From Treponema sp. (GTDB taxonomy: Bacteria; Spirochaetota; Spirochaetia; Treponematales; Treponemataceae), in the NCBI GenBank assembly GCA_017551705.1, contig JAFZLA010000071.1:1-64000 (forward strand): 64,000 nt of DNA, in the 5' to 3' direction. Numbering within the stretch: position 1 is the stretch's first letter; each line of letters begins with the position of its first letter. The notes beneath the pieces were generated by a model. It was not told where the DNA came from. It was given only the letters and a program-made list of their open reading frames with translations, and did no database searches. Shown here in pieces: positions 24,368 through 33,000 of this stretch. The translations under genes and the position numbers were made by a program.

Positions 24368-25258
24368 ATGAAATACGCAGGCGTTGAGCAGCTTCCTTAC
24401 GAGGAGCAGCAAAAAAACATAAAGATTGCCGAAAGCCGCGGCAACTTCAATTGCGAAATTCAAGAGCCCGACTGGCGTCTGATGCAGCGGGTTGACGAAA
24501 ACTTTCAATACAAGCGAAAGGGCTTTTTAAACGCTCTTGCCACAATCGCCATACGGTCAAGTTTTTTTGCTTTGGCAAAAATCGGCTGCTGGTTTTTGAT
24601 TGGAAGCGGCTTTAGAGGGCGCAAGAATTTGCGCGGAGTCAAGAACGCGGTCTTTGTCTGCAACCATGTCCACAACCTTGACAACGAGATGGCGCGCTGG
24701 ATGTGCTGGGGCCACAAGCTTTACATCGTCGTAGCCGAGTTCAACAACATGAACACTTTTTTGGGGAGCGTGATGCGCGCCGGCGGCATATTCCCCCTGA
24801 GCGGAAATTTTAGCGCGATGAAAAAGTTCACCGCCGCGGTCAACGAAGTTTTGCACACTAGGCGCGGGTCGGTTTTGTTCTTTCCCGAAAAATCGATGTG
24901 GCCTTACTACGAGCAGCCCAGGCCCTTTATGGACGGAGCCTTTCACGCCGCGGCCTTGAACAACGTTCCTGTCGTGCCCCTTTTTATCGTATGGCATGAA
25001 CCTCGCGGCCTTGACAAGCTTTTCTTTAAACGAAAGCGCGCCGAGATGCGGGCCCTTAAGCCCATTTACCCCAAGGCCGAGCTTAGCCGCAAGGAAAACA
25101 TCGCCTACCTTCGCGACGAGGCCTTTAAGGAACAGTGCGAATGTTACAAAGAGTATTACGGCCGCGAGCCTGACACGAAAAACGCCAAGTTCACTTTGGA
25201 AGAAATTTTCCAAAAGGGATACGAGGCCTATTTGGCAAGCGGCAATAAAAGCGAATGA
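24368..25258 (+). CDS. PlsC-like acyltransferase
   Basis: A 296-residue member of the 1-acyl-glycerol-3-phosphate acyltransferase (PlsC/LPLAT) family. The HX4D catalytic motif is His100-Asp105 in NHVHNLD; the second motif region is LFFPEKSMWP. A hydrophobic segment at about residues 60-80 fits membrane association. The C-terminal helical extension after residue 220 is longer than in the smallest family members. It is co-transcribed with the GT2 gene (GGAGAA ribosome site), so the acceptor may be a glycolipid rather than lysophosphatidate. The last codons (SGNKSE) already belong to intergenic repeat copy C. Confidence 0.85.
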   Translation: MKYAGVEQLPYEEQQKNIKIAESRGNFNCEIQEPDWRLMQRVDENFQYKRKGFLNALATIAIRSSFFALAKIGCWFLIGSGFRGRKNLRGVKNAVFVCNHVHNLDNEMARWMCWGHKLYIVVAEFNNMNTFLGSVMRAGGIFPLSGNFSAMKKFTAAVNEVLHTRRGSVLFFPEKSMWPYYEQPRPFMDGAFHAAALNNVPVVPLFIVWHEPRGLDKLFFKRKRAEMRALKPIYPKAELSRKENIAYLRDEAFKEQCECYKEYYGREPDTKNAKFTLEEIFQKGYEAYLASGNKSE

Positions 25259-25331
25259 AAGCCCAAAAGCGGATGATTGCCGCATAAGCCGCAACAAACG
25301 CTTTCGCGAAGGCTCAGCGTTCAGCGGTAAT
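25239..25331 (+). repeat. Dispersed intergenic hairpin element, copy C
   Basis: It overlaps the final codons of the acyltransferase gene and ends just before the metN ribosome site. Stem: CCGC (25289-25292), AACA, AACGCT (25297-25302), loop, AGCGTT (25316-25321), CA, GCGG (25324-25327). The upper stem is different from copies A, B and D but fully paired. Confidence 0.8.
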
Positions 25332-25350
25332 TTTTGAAAACGAGGTTGGA

Positions 25351-26352
25351 ATGTCAATAAAGCTTGAAAACTTAAAAAAGGAATACACGCTGGCCGACGG
25401 AACGCGGGTCAACGCGGTAAACGGCGTCAGCCTTGAGATTCCTTCAAACACGATTTATGGAATCATAGGAAAAAGCGGCGCGGGAAAGTCAACCCTTGTC
25501 CGCCTTGTAAGCTTGTTGGAGCGGCCCGACAGCGGAGCCGTCTATTATGACGACAAGCGCGTGGACGACCTAAAAAAATACGAGCTTATCGAGCAGCGCC
25601 GCCACGCCGGAATGATTTTCCAAAACTTCAACTTGTTCAGCTCCCGCAGCGCCGCGGGCAACATCGCGTACCCCTTGGAGATTTGCAAAACGCCAAAGGA
25701 TCAAATCAAAAAGCGCGTTGAGGAACTCTTGGCGCTTGTAGGCTTGGAAGGCCGCGGCGACGCAAAAATCAGTTCCCTCTCAGGCGGACAAAAGCAGCGA
25801 GTGGCCATAGCCCGCGCGCTTGCAAACTATCCCAGCATTCTTTTTTGCGACGAGGCCACAAGCGCGCTTGACCCGCAAACGACGCGCGCGATTTTGGAAT
25901 TGATTAAAGACTTGCAAAAAAAGATGAGCCTTACCGTCGTTATGATTACCCACCAAATGGAAGTCGTGCGCGACGCTTGCTCATTGGTCAGCGTCCTTGA
26001 CGAAGGCCGGGTAGTGGAAGAGGGAAGCGTCTCCGACATTTTTACCAGGCCCAAAGCCGCCATTACAAAAGAGTTCATGGCCAACATTCGCGCCGCGAAC
26101 TTTGTGCAGTGGTCGGACCAAAAGGGCGGCTACGTCTTGCGCTTTGAGGGCGACCTTACCGACAAGACCCTTGTGAGCGAATTGATTAAAAAGTTTGACA
26201 TCGAAGTCAACATTCGCGGCGGCGGCATTCAAAACGTACAGGACAAAAAAGTCGGAGTCTTGCGCGCCGACATCAGCGGAGCCGAATTGCAAAAGGCGAT
26301 TGCCTTTTTAAAGGACAACGGCGTGATTGTTCAAGAGGAGAGGGGGGAATAA
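25351..26352 (+). CDS. metN: Methionine ABC transporter ATP-binding protein
   Basis: A 333-residue ATPase of the MetNIQ importer. Walker A GKSGAGKST lies near residue 40, followed by the Q-loop MIFQNFNLF, signature LSGGQKQR, Walker B ILFCDEATSALD and the switch histidine in MITHQ. The C-terminal 90 residues form an ACT-like NIL domain, which in MetN binds methionine and causes trans-inhibition. The permease follows at once, so metN and metI form one transcription unit. No SAM riboswitch was recognised upstream; the leader is occupied by repeat copy C. Confidence 0.92.
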   Translation: MSIKLENLKKEYTLADGTRVNAVNGVSLEIPSNTIYGIIGKSGAGKSTLVRLVSLLERPDSGAVYYDDKRVDDLKKYELIEQRRHAGMIFQNFNLFSSRSAAGNIAYPLEICKTPKDQIKKRVEELLALVGLEGRGDAKISSLSGGQKQRVAIARALANYPSILFCDEATSALDPQTTRAILELIKDLQKKMSLTVVMITHQMEVVRDACSLVSVLDEGRVVEEGSVSDIFTRPKAAITKEFMANIRAANFVQWSDQKGGYVLRFEGDLTDKTLVSELIKKFDIEVNIRGGGIQNVQDKKVGVLRADISGAELQKAIAFLKDNGVIVQEERGE

Positions 26353-26353
26353 A

Positions 26354-27004
26354 ATGCAAATATTCACTCTTGTGGCGCAGGCCACAGTTCAAACTTTGGA
26401 AATGGTAATCTTTAGCACACTGTTCTCAACCTTGCTGGGCTTTCCGCTTGGAATCCTTTTGTGCATGACTGGCCCTTCGGGCATCACTCCAAAGAAAAAG
26501 CTCAACGCGGTCATCAGCCGAATCGTAAACGTCTTGCGCTCGTTTCCGTTCATCATCTTGATGATACTTTTGTTCCCGCTGTCGCGCTTGATTTTGGGAA
26601 CCAGCATCGGAACCGTCGCTACAATCGTTCCCCTTAGCATCGCCGCCGCTCCCTTTGTTGCCCGCGTCATAGAGACCGCGCTTAACGAAGTGGACCCCGA
26701 AGTTGTCAAGGCCGCCCGCGCGATGGGAAGCCAAAACCGCCAGATAATCTTTAAAGTCTTGGTCCCCGAGGCCATGCCTTCGATTGTGTCCGGCATCACG
26801 CTTACGATAATCAACTTGATTGGATACTCGGCCATGGCGGGAGCCATCGGCGGCGGCGGCTTGGGAGACCTTGCCATCCGCTACGGCTACCAGCGCTTTA
26901 GGACCGACGTAATGTTCTGGTCGGTGGTGGTCATTTTGGTTTTGGTCGAACTGATTCAGTTTGTGGGAACCCGCATTTCCAACAAAATGCTGGCTTCCCG
27001 GTAG
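26354..27004 (+). CDS. metI: Methionine ABC transporter permease
   Basis: A 216-residue inner-membrane permease with five or so membrane segments and the EAA-type loop EVVKAARAMGSQNRQIIFKVLVPEA that contacts MetN. The start is ATG 26354, one base after the metN stop, with AGGGGGGA upstream. The GGGGLGDLAIRYGYQ segment near the C-terminus is typical of MetI. Confidence 0.92.
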   Translation: MQIFTLVAQATVQTLEMVIFSTLFSTLLGFPLGILLCMTGPSGITPKKKLNAVISRIVNVLRSFPFIILMILLFPLSRLILGTSIGTVATIVPLSIAAAPFVARVIETALNEVDPEVVKAARAMGSQNRQIIFKVLVPEAMPSIVSGITLTIINLIGYSAMAGAIGGGGLGDLAIRYGYQRFRTDVMFWSVVVILVLVELIQFVGTRISNKMLASR

Positions 27005-27061
27005 CGTCCGCCGCGGCTTGTTACCAGAATAAAAAAAATTTGTTTTTTTTTCAAAACCCGC

Positions 27062-27090
27062 TTGACACTTTTTGTGAAAGACGGTATAAA
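27062..27090 (+). promoter_or_regulatory. Strong sigma70-type promoter for metQ
   Basis: A consensus TTGACA at 27062-27067, a 17-bp spacer and TATAAA at 27085-27090. The 43-nt leader contains a small CCTAG/CTAGG hairpin and a TGGAGGT ribosome site. It would give the binding protein more transcript than metNI. Confidence 0.85.
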
Positions 27091-27133
27091 ATGAGCATAA
27101 CCTAGTTTACCGCTAGGAAATGGAGGTAATAAC

Positions 27134-27928
27134 ATGAAAAAGATTATTTTGACAGCATTGGCTCTTTTGGCCGCGACATCAACATTCGCCAAAAAGAACA
27201 ATAAGAACGGCCCGCTCGTAATCGGCGCGACACCCGTTCCCCACGTGCAGTTGCTTGAATTGGTCAAGGCCGACGTTGAGGCCAAGGGCTACAAGCTCGA
27301 GATTCGCGAAATGACAGACTATGTCATTCTTAACGACGCTCTTGAGACAGGCGAATTGGACGCCAACTTTGACCAGCACATTCCTTACATGAACGCGACA
27401 AACAAGGACAAGGGCTACCACCTTGTTAACGCAGGCGGAGTTCACATCGAGCCTTTCGCCTTGTATTCAAAGAAGTACAAGAGCTTGGCCGACATTCCCG
27501 CCAAGGCCAAAATCGCCATTCCCAACGACCCGACAAACGGCGGACGCGCCTTGCTCTTGCTCCAGGCCGCCGGCTTGATCACTCTTGACAAAAAGGCCGG
27601 AATCACAGCCACTCCGCTTGACGTTACAAGCAACCCCAAAAAGTTGCAGTTTGTAGAGACTGACGCCGCCAGCCTTCCTCGCGTTTTGGCCGACGTTGAC
27701 GCCGCCACAATCAACGGAAACTACGCCATTCCCGCGGGCCTCAGCGCCGCCAAGGACGGACTTTATGTCGAAGGCAAAGACTCTCCTTACGTGAACATCA
27801 TCGCGGTAAAGAAGGGCAACGAAAAGGACCCCCGCGTGGTCGCGCTTGTTCAGGCCTTGCAGAGCCAGAAGGTAAAGGACTGGATTAAAAAGAGCTTCCC
27901 CAACGGCGAAGTTGTAGCCGCCTTCTAA
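27134..27928 (+). CDS. metQ: Methionine-binding protein of the MetNIQ transporter
   Basis: A 264-residue substrate-binding protein of the NlpA/MetQ family, with typical PVPHVQLLELVK, FDQHIPYMNA and NGNYAIPAGLS segments. It has a signal peptide (ILTALALLAATSTFA, then KKNN) but no lipobox cysteine, whereas most MetQ proteins are lipoproteins; here the protein is predicted to be soluble in the periplasm. It is expressed from its own strong promoter. The next gene begins 3 bp after the stop. Confidence 0.9.
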   Translation: MKKIILTALALLAATSTFAKKNNKNGPLVIGATPVPHVQLLELVKADVEAKGYKLEIREMTDYVILNDALETGELDANFDQHIPYMNATNKDKGYHLVNAGGVHIEPFALYSKKYKSLADIPAKAKIAIPNDPTNGGRALLLLQAAGLITLDKKAGITATPLDVTSNPKKLQFVETDAASLPRVLADVDAATINGNYAIPAGLSAAKDGLYVEGKDSPYVNIIAVKKGNEKDPRVVALVQALQSQKVKDWIKKSFPNGEVVAAF

Positions 27929-27931
27929 TTG

Positions 27932-29065
27932 ATGAAGCTAAAGCTTAAGTTCATAATTCCGCTTGCCATCTTGTTGGCGGGCGGATATTTTTTCTACGAT
28001 TACTATTCCTCTGCCCAAACAAAGGAAATTCCTTACGCAAACTTTTGCCAGCTTGTTGAGGCTGGAAAGGTTGCCAGCGCCAAAATAGGCGAGGGCGCGA
28101 TTTTTTTTGAAAGCGACGGAATGGAGCTAAAGACGCAAAATCCCGATTCGCCGACGCTCAAGGAATTCTTGCTTAGGAACGGAGTCCAAGTCCAAACCGA
28201 AAAATCTTATGCCGATATAATTTCGCTTGCGCTTGACGTTTTGTTTTACGGAATCTTCTTTGCCATAATTTTTGGCGTGTTCAAAAAATTCATTTCGCCC
28301 AACACATTCAAGGTTGTAAAAAAGACCGGCGTCAAGTTTGGCGACGTTGTCGGAATGGAAGACCTCAAGCGCGACATGGCGCAAGTGATGGAGATAATGA
28401 AAAACCCCCGCGAATGGCAAAAGCGGGGAGTGCGAATGCCCAAGGGCATATTGCTGGAAGGCGATCCCGGAAACGGAAAAACTCTTTTTGCAAAAGCGTT
28501 GGCAGGCGAGGCCAGCGTAAACTTTATCCCGGCCAAGGCCACAGATTTTGAGTCGATGTTCATGGCAATCGGACCTTTAAAAGTAAAATTGCTTTTTGCC
28601 AAAGCCCGCCGCCGCGCGCCCTGCATTGTCTTTATCGACGAGTTTGACGGAATCGGAACAAGGCGCAATTATTCTGGAAGCGCGATAGAGACCGAGAACA
28701 CCCGCATCGTCACCGCGCTCCTTAACGAGCTTGACGGCTTTGAGCCTACCAAGGGCGTTTTGGTCGTGGCCGCCACAAACAGCGTCGCAGCGCTCGACCC
28801 GGCTTTGATTCGCCCAGGCCGCTTTGACGCGCGCTTTAAGGTTCCTTACCCTGACGCAAAGGCCCGTGTCGAGCTTGTCCAAAAATACACCAAGGCCAAG
28901 CGCCGGGCAGATGAATGTTCCGACCAAAAATTGGCCGCCCTATTCGAAGGGTTCTCTTGTTCAAAAATCGAAAGCGTCCTAAACAAGGCCGCCCTAATCG
29001 CCGCCCAATCCTCCCGCGCGGAATTTACGCTGGACGACGTAAACGCCGCGATCCGCGCTTTATAA
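27932..29065 (+). CDS. FtsH-like membrane AAA+ ATPase without protease domain
   Basis: A 377-residue protein with the FtsH N-terminal layout: membrane segment (8-24), a short periplasmic domain containing IPYANFCQLVEAGKVASAKI, a second membrane segment (about 92-112) and an AAA module. The AAA part has Walker A GDPGNGKT (177-184), pore-loop-like MFMAIG, Walker B VFIDEFD and the RPGRFD arginine-finger region, then a lid domain. It stops there: the M41 metalloprotease domain with HEXGH is absent, and no sequence downstream encodes it. It may be an unfoldase or adaptor. No ribosome site is evident and it begins 3 bp after metQ, so coupling is likely. A full FtsH is presumably encoded elsewhere. 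Confidence 0.8.
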   Translation: MKLKLKFIIPLAILLAGGYFFYDYYSSAQTKEIPYANFCQLVEAGKVASAKIGEGAIFFESDGMELKTQNPDSPTLKEFLLRNGVQVQTEKSYADIISLALDVLFYGIFFAIIFGVFKKFISPNTFKVVKKTGVKFGDVVGMEDLKRDMAQVMEIMKNPREWQKRGVRMPKGILLEGDPGNGKTLFAKALAGEASVNFIPAKATDFESMFMAIGPLKVKLLFAKARRRAPCIVFIDEFDGIGTRRNYSGSAIETENTRIVTALLNELDGFEPTKGVLVVAATNSVAALDPALIRPGRFDARFKVPYPDAKARVELVQKYTKAKRRADECSDQKLAALFEGFSCSKIESVLNKAALIAAQSSRAEFTLDDVNAAIRAL

Positions 29066-29173
29066 TTCCGCAACCAGTACCGCTGTTCGCGCGAGCTTTG
29101 CTGCGAGCGCGAATGTTGCGGTTTATGCGGTAATCGAGCGTTTTTGGGCTTACGATGATTTTTTTTTGCCGCT
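29066..29173 (-). repeat. Dispersed intergenic hairpin element, copy D (inverted)
   Basis: Read on the minus strand, it starts directly after the arfB stop, as copy B does after DUF4954. In plus coordinates the stems are CCGC (29080-29083)/GCGG (29118-29121) and TTCGCGC (29086-29092)/GCGCGAA (29107-29113). Confidence 0.85.
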
Positions 29174-29584
29174 TTAAAACCTTTCTCTGCGCAGGGCCTT
29201 TATTTTTGACCGCAGCTTTTTGCGCAAAAGGCGCTCCTCTTTTGACGCGGCGGTGGGCTTGGTCTTTTTGCGCTTTTTGGGCAAGACGGCGGCGGCCGCG
29301 ATTTTTGCCTTGAGCCGTTCCACAGCGATCGCCCGGTTGCGCTCCTGAAAGCGCTCATCCTCCGCCTCCACAAAAACTTTTCCTTCTATATTTGTGCAGT
29401 TCTTTAGCCGCGACTTTGCCTGCTCCCGCTCAGGCTGCGTCAAGCCCGCCAGGCTTTCAAAGGCCACGGCGGCGCGAACCTTGGTGTTGACCTTGTTCAC
29501 ATTCTGCCCGCCCGCTCCCCCAGACCGCGCAAAGCTCAACTCGAGATTCTTATCTATTGATTCAAACAGCGCCGTTTTGTCCAT
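29174..29584 (-). CDS. arfB: ArfB-like peptidyl-tRNA hydrolase (ribosome rescue)
   Basis: A 136-residue release-factor-like protein. The hydrolytic motif GGQ is at residues 25-27 in SGGAGGQNVNKVNTKV. The C-terminal 45 residues are very basic (KKRKKTKP, RKKLRSKIKALRRERF), the tail that ArfB (YaeJ) inserts into the empty mRNA channel to free stalled ribosomes. The start at 29584 has TGGAGA upstream on the minus strand; an extension to 29620 has none. Confidence 0.88.
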   Translation of the reverse strand: MDKTALFESIDKNLELSFARSGGAGGQNVNKVNTKVRAAVAFESLAGLTQPEREQAKSRLKNCTNIEGKVFVEAEDERFQERNRAIAVERLKAKIAAAAVLPKKRKKTKPTAASKEERLLRKKLRSKIKALRRERF

Positions 29585-29596
29585 ACAATCTCCATA

Positions 29597-30021
29597 TAGT
29601 TCTGGGCAAACATATTGCAAACAATAACAAAAAAATGCTCCCAGTCACGTCTGCGGCCGGTCGGCACCGCTCGATATCGTCGCTTCACACATATTGCGCC
29701 TTGAAACTATTTTACTTCGCCGCTATCGCGGCGAGCGCAATATGAGTGCTGCCGCCGGTCGCAGCCGTTCCTTCGCGCATTTTTTTTACTGTTCGTCATG
29801 CGTTTGCCCAGAACAAACGGATGACAAGCAATTAAAACGCGGCGCGAAGGCGCGGGCGGCATTGCGGAAACATTCTGTTCGCGCCTGCCGCGATAGCGGC
29901 AGCGTTAATAGTTTCAAGGCGCGAACAGTATGTAGCGACGATATCGAGCGGTTTCGCGATGCCGACCGCAACTGGGAGCCGCGTTTTGTTTTTCCATATA
30001 ATCCGTTTGTTCTGGGCAATT
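29597..30021. repeat. Inverted pair of hairpin elements in a 512-bp gene-free stretch
   Basis: 29585-30096 holds no supportable gene. It contains two inverted arms that share the CCGCTCGATATCGTCGCT core (29667-29684 plus; near 29934-29952 minus), GCTCCCAGT, and CGCCTTGAAACTATT. Each arm has a nested hairpin. Left: ATATTGCGC/GCGCAATAT (29691-29699/29735-29743) enclosing CGCCGC/GCGGCG. Right: CTGTTCGCGCC/GGCGCGAACAG (29875-29885/29918-29928) enclosing TGCCGC-GATA-GCGGCA. Three copies of GTTCTGGGCAA occur at 29599, 29814 (minus) and 30009. Confidence 0.8.
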
Positions 30022-30033
30022 CTAGCGCTAATA

Positions 30034-30062
30034 TTGAAAAAAATCAAATTCTGCGCTACAAT
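30034..30062 (+). promoter_or_regulatory. Promoter of the giant beta-helix gene
   Basis: TTGAAA at 30034-30039, a 17-bp spacer and TACAAT at 30057-30062, with GCGC directly before the -10. Confidence 0.65.
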
Positions 30063-30096
30063 GATGTGTCCTTTTTTATGCGGAAGGAGGCGGATT

Positions 30097-33000
30097 GTGA
30101 AAAAGTTTGAATGCGTTAAAAAGTCTTTATTTTTGTCGGCTTTTGCGCTTGCGGCTTGTTTTGTTGCCGCGGCGGGCTTTTTTTCGTGCGACAATATGTT
30201 TGACAACGGCCCCAATTCTGGTTCTCAGGCCGCTCCCGCTCAAACCGCTACAACCACAACGTCCAATCCAACCGCTCCTGCCTCAAATGGCCAAGATATT
30301 TATGTAATCGTTAGAGGATCAGTGGGAGTGGGCAACGCGCTTCCGCAAGAAGTGTCAAAAAATGTCCAAGCCCTTGACGATTCCCTTGCGGCCGGCCCCG
30401 GTTCCGCTTTGCAAGAAGTGGCCAAGTCGGCCGACCCCCAGCTTGATGTGGGCAAGACCGCGGAGTACTACTACTATGTAATCGCCACGCCGCAAGATTC
30501 CATAGGCAACACTCCTGTCGAATATGGAAGGGAACAAAACAGCCTGGAAGTTGACGACGGAATTTTCAAGCGCGGCGAAAACGGAATAACCTACGACCTT
30601 CCGCTCAAAATAGGAAAATGGAAAATTGAGTGCGGCATAAAAAATTCCAGCGACGAGCCTGTCCTTAGGGACATTACCGACGTGATTGAGCTTACGGCTG
30701 ACGATTCTGTGGTCAACAAAAGCTTTGTGGCAGCTCCTGTGGACCAAACTGGCAAAAAAGGAAAAATCGACCTTAAGATAAAAAAGTCTGCCAACTTCTC
30801 TTATGTAAAGCCTTTTTGCGTTGCCTTGTGGGGCCAAGATATGGACTCAACGCTGTTGGATTACACAGGAGACGATACGAGTTTTGGACTGGTTGTTCCC
30901 GACGTTCCCGCAGCCTCTTACGAAATGACTCTTTGCTTTTACAACGAGAATGACGTGATGCTTTACGAGACCGTGCAGACAGTCAACGTCTTTGCCGGAA
31001 TGACAACAAACACTTGGGTTTGCGGCGGAGGAGAAGACGACAAGCTGATTAAAACCGTAGACGGTAAAATTGTCTTTGATGTCGGAACGGACGCTTTGGC
31101 TTCGTACAAAAGAACTGCCTTTTATGTAAGCGCCAGCGGAAAAGACACCAACGACGGAAGCCGCTTGTCGCCGCTGCCTTCGGTCCAAGCCGCGGTCAAC
31201 GTGATAGAGGCCACAGGAAGCGGCGACAAGGACTACACAATTTATGTCAGCGGAACGCTAACGGGAAAGAACGTCTTGTTTTCCAGCGCGCTTGGCAGTT
31301 CAACGTCGGATACAAAAAAAGCGCGCTCTATAGTTTTGTCCAAACCCGAAGGAGCCACGGAAGACAGCGTCATCGCAGGCGGATTGTATTCTGAAACTGA
31401 TGAAACCTACTGCAACGTCCTTTGTGTTGAGACAAGCGTTCCTATAACTGTAAAGGGCGTTAAGATTACAAGGGATCCATCTTTGGTTGCGCAAGGAAAA
31501 AAATCTCGTGGAATTTTAGTTAGCGCGGAAAAAGCCAATGTCACCCTGTTGGAAGGAACGGAAGTGTTTGGCAACAATGCTGGAGACGACACTGGCGGCG
31601 GCGGCGTTTATGTTTTAAGCGGAACGCTTTTAATAAAGGGCGCGAAAATTTGCAATAATCATGCGAATGACGGCGGCGGAATTGCAATGGTTGATGGCGG
31701 AACTGTCAAGATGAGTTCTGGCGAGATAAGCGAAAACGATGGTTCATGCGGCGGCGGAATAAGCGTCTTGGGCGGCGAATTTACGATGACAGGCGGCGCG
31801 ATAAGCAAAAACACTGCTTCGGACCGGGGCGGCGCTGTCTACAACCAAGCAAAGTTTGAAATCAGCGGCGGGGCTTACATTCCTTACGGCGACGCGGCCG
31901 GAAACAAGGGCGCTGGAAAGAACGACGTTTGCCTTGACTATGACAATACAAACAAAGTTTACAAATGCATGACTGTCGCCGGCTGGCTCAACCCGCCCGC
32001 CGAGGCAGGAAGCGACAAGACGGTGGCCACTATCACCGCTTTTGGTTGGCACCGTGGCCAGCAAATTTTATCCGCAAAAAGCGGCGTAAACTTGCAGCAA
32101 TTTGCCGGCGCGGACAAAAAATATTTTGCCTTTACCGACAAGGACGCGTTCACAACGTGCAAAGCCTCGGCCCCGACGGTGGCCAAATTGCAGGCGCCGC
32201 TTTATGTAAGCCCAACAGGAGCGGAAGACAACACCGGCTCCAAAGACTCGCCCTACAACAGCATCGCCACAGCGCTTAGCCATTTTAACGACCCCGAAGA
32301 AGACTGCGTCATAAACATCGACGGCGAGGTCAAAGGAACCAATGCGCTCGGAAACGGAGCGGACGGATCCTCACCTGTGCGTTGTTCAAAGCTTGTGCTG
32401 CAGGGCGCCAACGGCCTTTACGCGGCCGACACTGTTGTTGAAGGAAAGACGATAGCAAAAGGAACGCCCAAGGACAGCCTTAACGGAAACAAGGCGGATA
32501 ATATCAGCGTCTTGTACATAAGCACGCCAGTTCCTGTTGTGATAAGAAACCTAAAAATTTTTGGCGGAACAGGCTTTTCTGCCGGCGGCATCACTCTGGG
32601 GGGCGGCATTTGTCAGTCAAACGCCAACGTAACGCTGGACAGCGGAACACTGATAGGCGATGTCCTTAATCCTTCCGCGGCGGCCACAAGCGTTGACGAC
32701 TGCGGAAACAAGGCGCAATTTGGAGGCGGCGTTTGCGTAAGCGGCGGAACACTTACCGTAAAAAGCGGCGCCGTCATAAGCCATAATTACGCCACGACGA
32801 CGTCATACGCGAGGGGCGGCGGAATCTGCGTCGACACCAGCGGAAAACTTTTTATAGAAGACGGCGCCAAAATCATAGGCAACGCTTCCGCCAAACACGG
32901 CGGCGCGGTTTACAGCGAAGGACAAGTGACCATGACCGGCGGCGAAATCAGCCAAAACAAAGCCGATGCCAACGGCGGCGCGATTTACAACAACGGAACT

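Noticed and set aside
25259-25350. SAM or T-box riboswitch ahead of metN
   Set aside because: The leader is filled by repeat copy C; I saw no riboswitch core or expression platform.
1-29173. Dispersed intergenic element as integron attC sites
   Set aside because: The copies border unrelated housekeeping genes in both orientations. The core GTTRRRY/RYYYAAC sites are not evident and there is no integrase nearby.
29585-30096. Coding frames within the inverted-repeat region, including an N-terminal extension of the giant protein from 29959
   Set aside because: The frames run through the hairpins, lack ribosome sites, and the promoter and AAGGAGG site place the start at 30097.
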